This document shows positions 26,875 to 37,553 of a stretch of 64,000 nucleotides of DNA, piece after piece. The notes under the pieces are model-generated. The model did not search any database and had not been told where the DNA came from. It saw nothing but the letters and a program-made list of their open reading frames with translations. Position 1 is the stretch's first letter; each line of letters begins with the position of its first letter. Source of the stretch: Tessaracoccus sp. MC1679 (lineage in GTDB: Bacteria > Actinomycetota > Actinomycetes > Propionibacteriales > Propionibacteriaceae). Made by a program: the position numbers and the translations under genes. Location: assembly GCF_014164775.1 (NCBI RefSeq), contig NZ_JACJGB010000006.1, positions 1 to 64,000 of the forward strand, given 5' to 3'.

Positions 26875-29727
26875 TCAGGAGCGGTCGAGAAGGGTCTTGA
26901 GGAACGTACCGGTGGCGGACCCCTCGGTGACGGCGATCTCCTCAGGGGTCCCCGTCGCGATCACCTGGCCTCCACGGTTGCCACCGTCGGGTCCCATGTC
27001 GATGACCCAGTCAGCCGACTTGATCACGTCCAGGTTGTGCTCGATCGTCACCACCGTGTTCCCGGCGTCCACCAGCCTCTGTAGGACCGCCAGGAGCCGC
27101 CGGATGTCCTCGAAGTGCAGGCCCGTGGTGGGCTCGTCGAGGACGTAGAGGGTCCGCCCGGTTGAGCGCTTCTGCAGCTCGGCGGCCAACTTGACGCGCT
27201 GCGCCTCTCCGCCGGAGAGCGTGGTGGCGGGCTGTCCAAGCCTCACGTATCCGAGGCCGACCTCCGTCAGGGTGCGGAGGAACCGCGCGATGGACTGGAT
27301 GGACTCGAAGAACTCCACCGCCTCGCTGATCGGCATGTCCAGCACTTCGGCGATGGTCTTGCCCTTGTAGTGCACCTCGAGTGTCTCCCGGTTGTACCTG
27401 GCGCCGTGGCACACCTCGCACGGCACGTAGACGTCGGGAAGGAAGTTCATCTCGATCTTGATGGTGCCGTCGCCCATGCAGTGCTCGCACCGGCCACCCT
27501 TGACGTTGAAGGAGAACCGGCCCGGCTGGTAGCCGCGCACCTTCGCCTCCGGCGTCTGGGAGAAGAGGGTCCGGATCTTGTCGAAGACGCCGGTGTACGT
27601 GGCGGGGTTGGACCGCGGGGTGCGACCGATCGGCGACTGGTCCACCTGGATGACCTTGTCGATGTGCTCCAGCCCCTCCAGCGACTTGTGCCGGCCCGGT
27701 ACCGCCTTCGAGCCGTAGATGGCCTTCGCCGCAGCGGTGTAGAGGATGGAGTTGACCAGCGAGGACTTGCCCGAGCCGGAGACGCCGGTCACGGCGATGA
27801 ACTGGCCCAGGTTGAAGGCTGCGTCGATGCCGCGCAGGTTGTGCTCGCGGGCGCCTTTGACGACGATCTGGTGTCCGTTTCCGGGGCGCCGCACCGCTGG
27901 GACCGGGATGGACAGCCGGCCGGAGAGGTAGGCCCCGGTTCGTGATTCCGGATGGTTGAGGAGGGCCTCGACCGGGCCGGACACGACCACCTCGCCGCCG
28001 CCCTCCCCGGCGCCGGGGCCGATGTCGACGGCCCAGTCCGCGGCGCGGATGGTGTCTTCGTCGTGCTCGACGACGATGAGCGTGTTGCCGAGGTCGCGGA
28101 GCCGGTGCAGGGTCTCGATGAGGCGCAGGTTGTCGCGCTGGTGTAGTCCGATGCTCGGCTCGTCCAGCACGTAGAGCACCCCGACGAGGCCGGAACCGAT
28201 CTGGGTGGCCAGCCTGATGCGCTGCGCCTCGCCGCCGGAGAGGGTGCCGGCCGCCCGCGACAGCGTGAGGTAGTCCAGCCCCACGTCGAGCAGGAAGCGG
28301 AGCCGGGCGTTGATCTCCTTGACGAGTCGCTCGGCGATGGCGGCGTCGCGCTCGGTGAGTTCCAATGCGGCGAGGAAGCTGGACGCTTCACCGATGGAGA
28401 GGCTGGACAGGTCCGCGATGGTGCGGCCGGCCACCGTGACCGCCAGGCTGGAGGGCTTCAGCCGCGCCCCGCCACATGCGGCACAGTTGATCTCCCGCAT
28501 GTATCCGCCCCAGCGGTCCCGTGCCGAGTCGGTCTCCGCCTCTTCGTGGCGCCTGCGGATGAAGGGAATGACACCCTCATACTTTTGTGAGAAGGACCGC
28601 ACACGGCCGAAGCGGTTGCGGTAGCTCACCACCACATTGCCCTTGGCGCCGTGCAGGAGGAGCTTCCGCGCCGCCGGCGACAGCTCGCGCCACGGCTCGT
28701 CCACCGAGAACCCGTGCTCCTCGGCCAGGGAGCGCAGCACGTGCTCGTAGTGTGACTTGATGGTGGGCGTGGTCCAGGGCGCGATGGCACCCTCGGCGAC
28801 GGACAGGTCGTCGTTGGGGATGAGCAGCTCGGGGTCCGGGTCCAGCAGCGTGCCGAGGCCTGAGCATTCCGGGCAGGCGCCCCATGGCCCGTTGAAGGAG
28901 AACTGTCTCGGCTCCAGTTCGTCGATGTTGACATCGTGCTCGTTGGGGCAGCCCATCTTCTCCGAGAAGCGGCGCTCCCGTTCCGGGTCGGTCTCGGGCA
29001 GGTCCACGAAGTCGATGGTCACCACTCCGCCGGCCAGGCCCAGCGCGGTCTCCACGGACTCGGTGATGCGCTGCTTGGCGTTGGGCCGCACCACTGCGCG
29101 GTCCACCACCACCTCAACGTCGTGCTTGCGGTTCTTGTCGATCGACGGCAGTTCCGTGAGCGGGTATGTCTCACCGTCGATGCGGACCCGGCTGTAACCG
29201 TCCCCGACGAGCTGGCGGAACAGCTCGGCATGTTCGCCCTTGCGGCCGCGCACCAGCGGGGCGAGGATCTGGAAGCGGGTCCCCTCGTCCATCGACATCA
29301 GCCGGTCCACGATCTGCTGCGGCGTCTGCCGCCCGATCACGGCCCCGCACACCTCGCAGTGGGGTACACCGATCCTGGCGAACAGCAGGCGGAGATAGTC
29401 GTAGACCTCCGTGATGGTGCCGACGGTGGAGCGCGGGTTGCGGCTGGTGGACTTCTGGTCGATCGACACCGCGGGTGACAGCCCCTCGATGAAGTCCACG
29501 TCCGGCTTGTCCATCTGACCGAGGAACATGCGCGCGTAGGCCGACAGCGATTCGACGTAGCGCCGCTGCCCCTCCGCGAAGATCGTGTCGAAGGCCAGCG
29601 AGGACTTGCCGGAGCCGCTCAACCCGGTGAAGACGATCAGAGAGTCCCTCGGCAGCTCGAGGGAGACATTCTTCAGGTTGTGCACGCGGGCACCCCGCAC
29701 GACGAGCCGATCATTCACGCCCGCCAT
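26875..29727 (-). CDS. uvrA: excinuclease ABC subunit A
   Basis: 950 residues, full length. Two ABC ATPase modules: Walker [15 protein letters not shown] near residue 35 with signature [13 protein letters not shown], and Walker [14 protein letters not shown] near residue 645 with [12 protein letters not shown]. Zinc-finger cysteines are at CPECSGLG, in [11 protein letters not shown] and in CEHCMGDG...CEVCHGARY. UvrA dimers find bulky DNA lesions and load UvrB. It is between the Rieske-side repeat island and the divergent isomerase-like gene (25 bp between starts). Confidence 0.97.
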   Translation of the reverse strand: MAGVNDRLVVRGARVHNLKNVSLELPRDSLIVFTGLSGSGKSSLAFDTIFAEGQRRYVESLSAYARMFLGQMDKPDVDFIEGLSPAVSIDQKSTSRNPRSTVGTITEVYDYLRLLFARIGVPHCEVCGAVIGRQTPQQIVDRLMSMDEGTRFQILAPLVRGRKGEHAELFRQLVGDGYSRVRIDGETYPLTELPSIDKNRKHDVEVVVDRAVVRPNAKQRITESVETALGLAGGVVTIDFVDLPETDPERERRFSEKMGCPNEHDVNIDELEPRQFSFNGPWGACPECSGLGTLLDPDPELLIPNDDLSVAEGAIAPWTTPTIKSHYEHVLRSLAEEHGFSVDEPWRELSPAARKLLLHGAKGNVVVSYRNRFGRVRSFSQKYEGVIPFIRRRHEEAETDSARDRWGGYMREINCAACGGARLKPSSLAVTVAGRTIADLSSLSIGEASSFLAALELTERDAAIAERLVKEINARLRFLLDVGLDYLTLSRAAGTLSGGEAQRIRLATQIGSGLVGVLYVLDEPSIGLHQRDNLRLIETLHRLRDLGNTLIVVEHDEDTIRAADWAVDIGPGAGEGGGEVVVSGPVEALLNHPESRTGAYLSGRLSIPVPAVRRPGNGHQIVVKGAREHNLRGIDAAFNLGQFIAVTGVSGSGKSSLVNSILYTAAAKAIYGSKAVPGRHKSLEGLEHIDKVIQVDQSPIGRTPRSNPATYTGVFDKIRTLFSQTPEAKVRGYQPGRFSFNVKGGRCEHCMGDGTIKIEMNFLPDVYVPCEVCHGARYNRETLEVHYKGKTIAEVLDMPISEAVEFFESIQSIARFLRTLTEVGLGYVRLGQPATTLSGGEAQRVKLAAELQKRSTGRTLYVLDEPTTGLHFEDIRRLLAVLQRLVDAGNTVVTIEHNLDVIKSADWVIDMGPDGGNRGGQVIATGTPEEIAVTEGSATGTFLKTLLDRS

Positions 29728-29752
29728 GGTACGGCTTTGCTAGGTTGGGGCC

Positions 29753-30442
29753 ATGCCCACGAGCCGTGCCCCCTTCGTCGACGTGGTTGCCGCGGTGCGC
29801 GAGCACACGTCCCAACTGCTGGGGCGGACCATCGGCCTGTCGGACGAGGATTGGGCCGCGCCGACGGCCTTGCCCGGCTGGACCCGCAGCCACGTGGCCG
29901 CTCATCTCGTCGACGGGGCCCGTAGACTCGTGCGCGTCATCGACGGGCTCCACTCCGGGCAGTCGCGGACGATGTACGACTCCGAGGCCGAGGAGCGGCG
30001 CACCATCGAGTTGGGCGCCTTGGCCGGCGGATTGGAGCTGCAGATTCAGCTGGACACCACCGCCAGCGAGCTGCAGGAGCTGTTCGGCTCGCTGGAGGGC
30101 GATTCGTCGCCGGTGGATCTTCGACCCGGATACCGCATCAAGGCGTGGCAGATCCCGCTGTCCCGGCTCGGCGAGGTGGTCGTGCACGAGATGGATCTCG
30201 ACAGCCGCTCCACCACCATGGACCTGGCATCTGAGACCGCGGTGTCGCTGCTGGCCTTCCAGGTCGAGCGGCTGGCGCATCGCCACGACCGCCCTGCCGT
30301 TCGCCTGGTGGCCGACGAGGGCTACGAGGCCGTCCTCGACGGCGAGGGCGACTTCACCGAGGTGCGCGGCCCCGCCGCGGACCTCATCGCGTGGCTGGCG
30401 CGGGGCGTCAATTCCCCCCGCCTGATCCGCACCTTCTCCTGA
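29753..30442 (+). CDS. maleylpyruvate isomerase-family mycothiol-dependent protein
   Basis: 229 residues. The N-terminal MDMPI_N/DinB-like helical domain carries the signature [17 protein letters not shown] near residue 45 and the later metal-ligand segment [11 protein letters not shown] near residue 145. The C-terminal domain ends in a [15 protein letters not shown] motif typical of the family. Relatives use mycothiol as cofactor for isomerisation or thiol-transfer reactions; the substrate is unknown. It lies 52 bp before uvrB on the same strand and may be co-transcribed. Confidence 0.83.
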   Translation: MPTSRAPFVDVVAAVREHTSQLLGRTIGLSDEDWAAPTALPGWTRSHVAAHLVDGARRLVRVIDGLHSGQSRTMYDSEAEERRTIELGALAGGLELQIQLDTTASELQELFGSLEGDSSPVDLRPGYRIKAWQIPLSRLGEVVVHEMDLDSRSTTMDLASETAVSLLAFQVERLAHRHDRPAVRLVADEGYEAVLDGEGDFTEVRGPAADLIAWLARGVNSPRLIRTFS

Positions 30443-30494
30443 CGGGAGCCTTCCCTCGGGCGGGCTGTCGGTGGGCACTATTACCCTGGCTCTC

Positions 30495-32549
30495 ATGCGT
30501 CCTCTCGAAGAGCTTCAGCGCCAGGTGGCGCCGCTGCAGGTGATCTCCGACTACGAGCCTGCCGGGGACCAGCCGCGCGCCATCGCCGAGTTGCAGCGCC
30601 GGATCGGGGCCGGGGAGAAGGACGTGGTGCTGCTGGGCGCCACCGGCACGGGCAAGACGGCCACCGTCGCCTGGCTCGCAGAGCGGCTGCAGAGGCCCAT
30701 GCTGGTGATGCAGCCCAACAAGACGCTTGCCGCCCAGTTCGCCAACGAGCTGCGGGAGCTCCTGCCCAACAACGCCATCGAGTACTTCGTCTCCTACTAC
30801 GACTACTACCAGCCGGAGGCCTACCTCCCCCAGACGGACACCTACATCGAGAAGGACTCCTCGCTCAACGAGGAGGTGGAGCGGATGCGGCACGCGGCCA
30901 CCAGCTCGCTGCTCACGCGGCGAGACGTGATCGTCGTGGCCACGGTCTCGGCCATCTACGGTCTGGGCACGCCTCAGGAGTACCTGGAGCAGCGGGTCAC
31001 CCTGCGCGTGGGCGACGAGATGGACCGGGACCAGCTGCTGCGGCACCTGGTGGACATCCAGTACGCCCGCAACGACATCGGCGCCGGCCGCGGCACGTTC
31101 CGGGTCAAGGGTGACACGCTGGAGGTGTTCCCGATGTATGAGGAAAACGCGGTGCGGGTGGAGTTCTTCGGCGATGAGATCGAGCGGATCGCCACCATGC
31201 ACCCCCTCACCGGGTCCGTGATCCGGGAGGAGCAGGAGACCTACATCTTCCCTGCCACGCACTACTCGGCGGGCGCGCACCGGATGGAGCGGGCCATCTC
31301 CACCATCGAGGTGGAGTTGGCGCAGCGGCTCGCCGAGTTCGAGTCGCAGGGCAAGCTCCTCGAGGCGCAGCGCCTCCGGATGCGCACGAGCTACGACATC
31401 GAGATGATGCGCCAGATCGGCACCTGCTCGGGCATCGAGAACTACTCGCTGCACATCGACGGCCGAGCCCCCGGGTCGGCGCCGAGCTGCCTGGTGGACT
31501 ACTTCCCGGAGGACTTCATGCTCGTCGTCGACGAGTCCCACGTCACCATCCCCCAGATCGGTGGCATGTACGAGGGCGACGCCTCCCGCAAGCGCACCCT
31601 CGTGGAACACGGCTTCAGGCTGCCGAGTGCCATCGACAACCGGCCGCTGAAGTTCGACGAGTTCGTGGAGCGGATCGGGCAGACGGTCTACCTCTCGGCC
31701 ACCCCCGGGCCCTACGAGATGGAGCGCTCGGACGGCTTCGTCGAGCAGATCATCCGTCCCACAGGCCTCGTGGATCCGGAGGTGGTCTTGAAGCCCACCA
31801 AGGGCCAGATCGACGACCTCATGGCGGAGGTCAAGCAGCGCGTCGAGCTCAACGAGCGGGTGCTCGTCACCACCCTCACCAAGAAGATGGCCGAGGATCT
31901 GACGGACTATCTGATGGACCACGGGATCCGGACGCGGTACCTGCACTCGGACATCGACACGATCCGGCGCATCGAACTGCTCCGCGAGCTGCGCCTGGGC
32001 GAGTACGACGTGCTGGTGGGGATCAACCTGCTGCGCGAGGGCCTGGACCTTCCCGAGGTGTCGCTGGTGGCCATCCTGGACGCCGACAAGGAGGGGTTCC
32101 TGCGCTCGGCGCGATCCCTGATCCAGACCATCGGGCGCGCCGCCCGGAACGTGGCGGGCCAGGTGCACATGTACGCGGACAAGATCACGCCGTCGATGGC
32201 GCAGGCGATCGACGAGACCAACCGACGGCGGACCATCCAGGTGGCCTACAACCAGGAGCGCGGCCTGGATCCGCAGCCACTGCGCAAGCGCATCGCTGAT
32301 GTCTCTGAGATGCTCGCGCGGGAGGACGCCGACACGGATCAGCTGCTTGAGGCGGCCAAGCCGTCGGGCCGTAAGGGCCTGGATCCGACGAGGCTGGCCC
32401 AGGACGAGCTGACCACACTGATCGCGGACCTCACGGCGGCGATGCACCAGGCTGCCGCGGAGCTGCACTTCGAGGTGGCGGCGCGGCATCGCGACGAGAT
32501 CTCGGACCTGAAGAAGGAACTCCGCGGCATGATCGAGGCGACGAAGTAG
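30495..32549 (+). CDS. uvrB: excinuclease ABC subunit B
   Basis: 684 residues from ATG 30495 ([27 protein letters not shown]). A GTG at 30471 is in frame, but a TATTAC hexamer at 30479-30484 sits between the two and looks like a -10 box for a leaderless message. Helicase motifs: Walker [14 protein letters not shown]; the beta-hairpin [24 protein letters not shown]-like [11 protein letters not shown]; and motif [11 protein letters not shown]. The C-terminal UVR domain ([14 protein letters not shown]) binds UvrC. Confidence 0.97.
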   Translation: MRPLEELQRQVAPLQVISDYEPAGDQPRAIAELQRRIGAGEKDVVLLGATGTGKTATVAWLAERLQRPMLVMQPNKTLAAQFANELRELLPNNAIEYFVSYYDYYQPEAYLPQTDTYIEKDSSLNEEVERMRHAATSSLLTRRDVIVVATVSAIYGLGTPQEYLEQRVTLRVGDEMDRDQLLRHLVDIQYARNDIGAGRGTFRVKGDTLEVFPMYEENAVRVEFFGDEIERIATMHPLTGSVIREEQETYIFPATHYSAGAHRMERAISTIEVELAQRLAEFESQGKLLEAQRLRMRTSYDIEMMRQIGTCSGIENYSLHIDGRAPGSAPSCLVDYFPEDFMLVVDESHVTIPQIGGMYEGDASRKRTLVEHGFRLPSAIDNRPLKFDEFVERIGQTVYLSATPGPYEMERSDGFVEQIIRPTGLVDPEVVLKPTKGQIDDLMAEVKQRVELNERVLVTTLTKKMAEDLTDYLMDHGIRTRYLHSDIDTIRRIELLRELRLGEYDVLVGINLLREGLDLPEVSLVAILDADKEGFLRSARSLIQTIGRAARNVAGQVHMYADKITPSMAQAIDETNRRRTIQVAYNQERGLDPQPLRKRIADVSEMLAREDADTDQLLEAAKPSGRKGLDPTRLAQDELTTLIADLTAAMHQAAAELHFEVAARHRDEISDLKKELRGMIEATK

Positions 32550-32609
32550 GCCCTCAGGGCGCGCCCCTAGACTTCACCACACCCCATCACCTTCCTGAGA
32601 GAGGCCACT

Positions 32610-33605
32610 ATGACCGTGCGTTTCGGTATCCTCGGCGCCGCCGGGATCACCCCGTCCGCCCTCATCGCACCCGCCCACGCCAACCCTGATGTGCGGCTGA
32701 CGGCAGTGGCCGCCCGCAACCGGGCCCGCGCGGAGGAGTTCGCCGCCGAGCACGGCATCGAGCAGGTGTTGGACTCCTACGACGACCTTCTCGCCTCCCC
32801 GGATGTGGACGCCGTCTACATCCCGCTTCCCAACTCGGCCCACGCCGAGTGGACCGTGCGTGCGGCGCGCGCCGGCAAGCACGTCCTGGTGGAGAAGCCC
32901 TACGCCTCCAACGCCGAGGAGGCCCGGCGTGTCGTCAGCGAGATCGCGGGCCTGCCTGTGGTGGTGATGGAGGCCTTCCACTACCGCCACCACCCCCTCA
33001 TCCACCGGGTTGAGGAGATCCTCGCCGCCGGCACCATCGGCACCGTCACCTCCGCGAGCGCCGTGTTCGACGTCCAGGTGCCTGACCGCAGCAACATCCG
33101 GTACAACTGGGAGCTCGCCGGGGGCGCCACCATGGACCTGGGCTGCTACTCCATCCACCTGCTGCGCACTCTGCTCAAGGCGGAGCCCACCGTCGTGTCG
33201 GCCCAGGCCCGGCGGTTTGAGGGGGGCCAGATCGACGAGGCCCTCACCGCGCAGCTGGAGTTCCCGGGCGGCGTGACGGCCACGGCGTCGAGTTCGCTGC
33301 TGGAGGACGTCCAGGCCCAGACCGCGCGCCTGGTGGGCACGCTCGGCACCATCGAGTTCGAGGGCTTCGTCAAGCCACACGGCGGGAACAGCCTCACGGT
33401 CACGGTGGGAGACCACTCCACGACGGAGACCGTGGCGCCGGATGTGACAAGCTACGGGGCCCAGCTGAGCGCCTTCGTGGCGGCCGTCGAGGAGGGCGGC
33501 CCCGTGGTGATCGACGCCGCGGACTCGATCGCCACCATGGAGGTCATCGACGCGTGCTACCGGGCGGCAGGGCTCGAGCCGCGGCGAGCCGTCCCCTGGG
33601 CCTGA
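32610..33605 (+). CDS. Gfo/Idh/MocA family oxidoreductase
   Basis: 331 residues. The Rossmann N-terminus is FGILGAAGITPSAL, and the family catalytic motif EKPYASNAEEA is near residue 95 (lysine of EKP). The histidine/aspartate region GGATMDLGCYSIHLLRTL is near residue 175. These enzymes use NAD(P) to oxidise or reduce sugars, inositols or related compounds. The substrate cannot be told, and the neighbours (uvrB, iron transporter) do not help. GAGAGAGG precedes the start. Confidence 0.85.
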   Translation: MTVRFGILGAAGITPSALIAPAHANPDVRLTAVAARNRARAEEFAAEHGIEQVLDSYDDLLASPDVDAVYIPLPNSAHAEWTVRAARAGKHVLVEKPYASNAEEARRVVSEIAGLPVVVMEAFHYRHHPLIHRVEEILAAGTIGTVTSASAVFDVQVPDRSNIRYNWELAGGATMDLGCYSIHLLRTLLKAEPTVVSAQARRFEGGQIDEALTAQLEFPGGVTATASSSLLEDVQAQTARLVGTLGTIEFEGFVKPHGGNSLTVTVGDHSTTETVAPDVTSYGAQLSAFVAAVEEGGPVVIDAADSIATMEVIDACYRAAGLEPRRAVPWA

Positions 33606-33651
33606 CGCCCCGGTGTCCATGGACTGAACAGAGTTGCCGGGGGTCACCTCG

Positions 33652-33670
33652 AGGACTTAGCCTTACCTAA
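33652..33670. promoter_or_regulatory. IdeR/DtxR-like iron box
   Basis: TTAGCCTTACCTAA at 33657-33670 matches 13 of 14 positions of the right-hand part of the 19-bp DtxR/IdeR consensus (TTAGGTTAGCCTAACCTAA). The left five bases do not match. It lies 36 bp upstream of the start of the iron transporter's binding protein in an AT-rich patch, so iron-dependent repression is likely. Confidence 0.7.
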
Positions 33671-33705
33671 GTTACATTTTTGCAATGTTCTTAGGAGCTA
33701 TTTAT

Positions 33706-34752
33706 ATGTCGCGGACCCTTCTTGCTCTTCCCCTTGTGGTGAGCCTGTTAGCTCTGGGGGCCTGCTCCCCGGAGACGCCCGCCACCGAGGCGACGCCGGC
33801 GGCCGACGCATCGCTGGATGAGGCGACCACCCTGACGCTGTACTCCGGCCGCAGCGAGGATCTGGTGGCCCCGCTGCTCGAGAAGATCGAAGGTGCCACC
33901 GGCGTGACGGTGGAGGTCCGCTACGCCGGCACCGCAGAGTTGGCCGGCCAGCTGCTCGAGGAAGGCGACCGTTCACCCGCCTCGCTGTTCTTCTCCCAGG
34001 ATGCCGGGGCGCTCGGTGAGCTGAACAAGGCCGGACTGCTGGCCCCGATGCCGCAGGACATCCTGGACACCGTCGAGCCGGCCTTCCGCGACCCCAATGG
34101 CAGCTGGGTGGCCACGTCCGGGCGGATCCGGGTGCTCGCCGTCAATCCCGAGACGGCGCCGGAGGCCCTCGGCTACTCGACCATCGACGACCTTCTCGAT
34201 CCCGCCAACCGCGGCCAGATCGGCATCGCCCCCACCAACGCCAGCTTCCAGTCGTTCGTGACCGCGCTCCGCGTCGCCAAGGGAGAGGCCGCGGCCGAGG
34301 AGTGGCTCACCTCGCTCACCGCCCTCGAGCCGAAGACCTACGAGAAGAACACCGCGATCCTCGAGGCGGTGGATTCCGGGGAGATCGGCATCGGACTGAT
34401 CAACCATTACTACTGGCACCAGCTGCAGGCCGAGGTGGGCGATGACATCGTCGCCGAACTCGTCTACCTGGACGCCGGGGACCCGGGTGCGCTGCTGAAC
34501 GTCGCCGGGGTCGGCATCCTCAACTCCGCCGACGATCAGGAGGCCGCCGCGAAGGTCGCTGCCTTCCTGGTCAGCGACGAGGCGCAGCAGTTCTTCGCCG
34601 ACGAAACCGCCGAGTACCCGGTGGTGTCGGGCATCACCAGCGAGTTCGATCTCGCACCCATCGACGCGTCGAGCCAGGAGGGCGTCGATCTCAACGACCT
34701 CGATTCCCTGGCCGACACCCAGGCACTGTTGAGGAAGGTCGGACTGATCTGA
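33706..34752 (+). CDS. iron(III) ABC transporter substrate-binding lipoprotein
   Basis: 348 residues from ATG 33706 with AGGAG 9 bp upstream; an ATG at 33685 lacks such a site. Lipoprotein signal: MSRTLLALPLVVSLLALGAC, cysteine at residue 20. The mature part matches the FbpA/FutA-type periplasmic ferric-binding proteins: LTLYSGRSEDLVAPLLEKIE near the start, GLINHYYWHQL mid-protein (tyrosines are typical ferric ligands), then AAFLVSDEAQQFF. It is followed 5 bp later by the permease. The iron box and the tyrosine pair support Fe(III), though thiamine or spermidine relatives share the fold. Confidence 0.85.
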   Translation: MSRTLLALPLVVSLLALGACSPETPATEATPAADASLDEATTLTLYSGRSEDLVAPLLEKIEGATGVTVEVRYAGTAELAGQLLEEGDRSPASLFFSQDAGALGELNKAGLLAPMPQDILDTVEPAFRDPNGSWVATSGRIRVLAVNPETAPEALGYSTIDDLLDPANRGQIGIAPTNASFQSFVTALRVAKGEAAAEEWLTSLTALEPKTYEKNTAILEAVDSGEIGIGLINHYYWHQLQAEVGDDIVAELVYLDAGDPGALLNVAGVGILNSADDQEAAAKVAAFLVSDEAQQFFADETAEYPVVSGITSEFDLAPIDASSQEGVDLNDLDSLADTQALLRKVGLI

Positions 34753-34757
34753 GCGTC

Positions 34758-36290
34758 ATGAGCGTCGCGCTTCAGCGTCCGCACCTCCCGCGCATCGCGC
34801 TGTGGGTGTGGACGCTGGCGGTCGTTCTGGTGACCCTGATTCCGGGGATCTACCTTGTGGTCCGCGCCGGCCAGGCGGGGCTGGGCGGGCTGGTGCAGAT
34901 CCTGGTTGAAAGCCGGGCGGCGGAGCTGCTGGTCAGCTCGTTGCTCCTCGTGGCGGCCGTCACCGCGGTGGCCTGCGTGGTGGGCGTGATCCTGGCGTTC
35001 CTCGTCGAGCGCACCGACCTGCGGGGGCGACGGGTGTGGCGCGTGGCCCTCGCCCTGCCGTTGGCGGTGCCCAGCTACGTGGCGGCCTACGCCTGGGTCT
35101 CCACCGTCGGCGCCCAGGGGTTCTGGTGGTCGGTGGTGGTGTTGGGGCTGGGCACCTACCCCTATGTCTTCCTGTCCGTGTCCGCCGCTCTGCGCCGCGC
35201 GAACCAGAACGCCGAGGACGTGGCCCGCAGCATGGGCCTGTCCGGCTGGGCGGTGTTCGGGCGGGTCACCTTCCCCCATCTGAGGCCATCGATGGCAGCG
35301 GGCGCCCTGCTGGTGGCCCTCTACGCGCTCTCGGACTTCGGCGCCGTCTCACTGCTGCGTTACGACTCGTTCACCCGCGCGATCTTCATGAGCTACCGCG
35401 CCTCCTTCGACCGGACCACCGCGGCCGTGCTGGCGTTGCTCCTGATGGCGTGCACGCTGGCGATCACCTGGGCGGAGATCCGGATGCGGGGCCGGGCGGC
35501 CCGATCCGACGCGGTGGCCCACCGCACCCAGCAGCCCCTGCTCCTCGGGGCCTGGTCGACACCCGCCTCGACCGCCGCCGCCGTCGTGCTCGGGCTCAGC
35601 CTCGCCTACCCGCTGAGCGTCGTCACCGGGTGGACGTTCGTCGGGCGGAGCGCCGGCGTGGACTGGGCCGACCTGGGCCTGGCGACGTGGTCCACGCTCT
35701 GGATCTGTACACTCGCCGCGGCCGTGATCGTGGCCGTGTGTCTGCCCGTCGGGTGGGTCACCGGCCGCTCCGAGTCGAGGGCCTCGGCGTGGGTCCAGCA
35801 CAGCCTCTACGTCGCCCACGCGTTGCCTGGCCTGGTGGTGGCCTTGGCGCTGGTCTTCTTCAGCGTCCGCTTCCTCGAGCCCTGGTACCAGCGCACGCCG
35901 GTGCTCATCCTGGCCTACCTGGTGCTGTTCGCCCCATTGGCCGTGGGGGCCATCCGGAGCGCCGTTCTGCAGTGCCCCCCGTCGCTGGAGGAGGTGGCAG
36001 GCTCCCTGGGCCTTGGCCCGCTGGCCACCTTCTTCCGGGTCACCCTCCCTCTGGCTACCCCAGGGGTGGTCTCGGGGTTCGTTCTGGTGCTGCTGACCGC
36101 CATGAAGGAACTTCCCGCCACGCTCCTCCTCAAGCCCACGGGTGTGGACACGCTCGCCACCCGGCTGTGGATGAACACCGACAACCTCGCCTACGCGGCC
36201 GCCGCACCCTACGGTGTGGCGCTCGTGCTGGCCGCCGTCCCCGCCACCCTTGCGCTCTCGCTTGCAGAGCGCGGAAGGAGAACCCCATGA
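34758..36290 (+). CDS. iron(III) ABC transporter permease (FbpB-like)
   Basis: 510 residues, a fused two-domain permease with about twelve membrane segments. Each half has an EAA loop for the ATPase: NAEDVARSMGLSGWAVFGRV near residue 155, and SLEEVAGSLGLGPLATFFRV near residue 415. This duplicated layout is typical of ferric FbpB permeases. Its stop overlaps the ATPase start (ATGA). Confidence 0.88.
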   Translation: MSVALQRPHLPRIALWVWTLAVVLVTLIPGIYLVVRAGQAGLGGLVQILVESRAAELLVSSLLLVAAVTAVACVVGVILAFLVERTDLRGRRVWRVALALPLAVPSYVAAYAWVSTVGAQGFWWSVVVLGLGTYPYVFLSVSAALRRANQNAEDVARSMGLSGWAVFGRVTFPHLRPSMAAGALLVALYALSDFGAVSLLRYDSFTRAIFMSYRASFDRTTAAVLALLLMACTLAITWAEIRMRGRAARSDAVAHRTQQPLLLGAWSTPASTAAAVVLGLSLAYPLSVVTGWTFVGRSAGVDWADLGLATWSTLWICTLAAAVIVAVCLPVGWVTGRSESRASAWVQHSLYVAHALPGLVVALALVFFSVRFLEPWYQRTPVLILAYLVLFAPLAVGAIRSAVLQCPPSLEEVAGSLGLGPLATFFRVTLPLATPGVVSGFVLVLLTAMKELPATLLLKPTGVDTLATRLWMNTDNLAYAAAAPYGVALVLAAVPATLALSLAERGRRTP

Positions 36291-37285
36291 GCCTCCAGAT
36301 CAGCGGAGTGAGGCACGCCTTCGGCGCCAACACCGTGCTCCGCGACGTCGACTTCACGGTGCAACGCGGGCACCTGGCCGCCATCCTCGGGCGCTCCGGC
36401 TGCGGGAAGACCACCCTGCTGCGCATCATCGCAGGCCTCACCCGCCCAGACCAGGGCAGCGTCGTGCTCGCCGGTCGGGATCTCACGGGGATCCCCGCGC
36501 AGCACCGACGCATCGCGCTGGTACCCCAGGAGGGCGCCCTCTTCCCCCACCTCAGCGTGGCCGGCAACGTCGGTTTCGCGGTGAGAGGGCGGCATCGTCA
36601 GAGCCGGATCGCTGAGATGCTTGAGTTGGTGGGCCTGCAGGACCTGGGCGACCGCATGCCGCACGAGATCTCCGGCGGCCAGGCCCAGCGGGTGGCGCTG
36701 GCACGCGCCCTTGCGGTGCAGCCGGACCTGGTGCTCCTCGACGAGCCCTTCTCTGCGCTGGATGCGGCCACCCGCACGGCGATGCGCAGCGACGTCCGGC
36801 GCGTCCTCCACGACGCCGGCGCCTCCGCGATCCTGGTCACCCACGACCGCGAAGAGGCGCTGTCCCTGGCCGACCACCTGATCCTGATGGCGGACGGGCG
36901 TGTCATCCAGGACGGACCCCCGAGTGACGTCTACGACCACCCCGTCAGCCCACAGGCCGCGCTGCTGGCCGGCGATGCGTTCATGATCCACGCGACGGCG
37001 CGCGGCATGGCCGCCGATACCTCCGTCGGCCGAATCCCACTCGGGGTGTCCGCGCACGGCGAGGGCATGGTCCTGGTCAGGCCGGAACAGATCACCCTTG
37101 ACCCGGAGGGTGCGGTGTCGGCCCGGGTGCGCGACGTGACGTTCTACGGTCACGACGCCGACGTCCAGCTCCACGGGCTGCCGGGAGGCATCGAGATGGT
37201 GGCACGCGTGCAGCGGGCCACCTGCGCCCCCGGCGACGAGGTGCGGATCAGGGTGTCCCACGCCGCGCTCTTCTGCGCGGCGTGA
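36287..37285 (+). CDS. iron(III) ABC transporter ATP-binding protein (FbpC-like)
   Basis: 332 residues from ATG 36287, with GAAGGAG as ribosome-binding site in the permease gene. A much longer upstream open frame is antisense-like shadow and rejected. Walker A GRSGCGKTTLL near residue 36, signature ISGGQAQRVALARAL, Walker B LVLLDEPFSALD and switch histidine VTHDREEAL are present. A C-terminal TOBE-like regulatory domain (about residues 240-332, containing LVRPEQITL) is also seen. It completes a three-gene iron importer under the IdeR-like box. Confidence 0.9.
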   Translation: MSLQISGVRHAFGANTVLRDVDFTVQRGHLAAILGRSGCGKTTLLRIIAGLTRPDQGSVVLAGRDLTGIPAQHRRIALVPQEGALFPHLSVAGNVGFAVRGRHRQSRIAEMLELVGLQDLGDRMPHEISGGQAQRVALARALAVQPDLVLLDEPFSALDAATRTAMRSDVRRVLHDAGASAILVTHDREEALSLADHLILMADGRVIQDGPPSDVYDHPVSPQAALLAGDAFMIHATARGMAADTSVGRIPLGVSAHGEGMVLVRPEQITLDPEGAVSARVRDVTFYGHDADVQLHGLPGGIEMVARVQRATCAPGDEVRIRVSHAALFCAA

Positions 37286-37336
37286 TCCTGGCCGGGGGCC
37301 GATGACGCCGGGGCCCTCGATCGCCTAGGATGGGCG

Positions 37337-37490
37337 CGTACGCGGGAGAATCGGCCGAGGCCGATGCCGAAGGAGCAACCGCCCCGGAAACTCTCAGGCC
37401 CCAGGACCGCGCACGCACTGCACTCTGGAAAGTGGCCGCCAGGCCCGCCGACGGATATCAAGATCTCAGGCACCGCGACAGAGGGGGCGC
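37337..37490 (+). promoter_or_regulatory. tandem glycine riboswitch
   Basis: The first aptamer runs from GCGGGAGAA (37342) through GCCGAAGGAGCAA and AAACTCTCAGGC to CACTCTGGAAAG. The second follows with GCCGACGG, ATCTCAGGCACCG and GACAGAGGGGG. These are the conserved strings of glycine aptamers 1 and 2 in the usual order. A TAGGAT hexamer at 37326-37331 may be the -10 box. The gcvT start is 63 bp downstream. Such elements switch on the glycine cleavage operon when glycine is high. The second aptamer is unusually short. Confidence 0.92.
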
Positions 37491-37553
37491 TGACTATTAG
37501 GGTGGGACACGCCACCCGACGGCGCCGGTACCCGGCGGAAGGGGCAGAGAAAC

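Noticed and set aside
26588-27148. Open frame across the inverted repeats before uvrA
   Set aside because: It crosses palindromic DNA and runs antisense into uvrA; no start signal or family resemblance.
30408-32489. 693-residue minus-strand frame over uvrB
   Set aside because: Antisense shadow of uvrB, which has every helicase motif on the plus strand.
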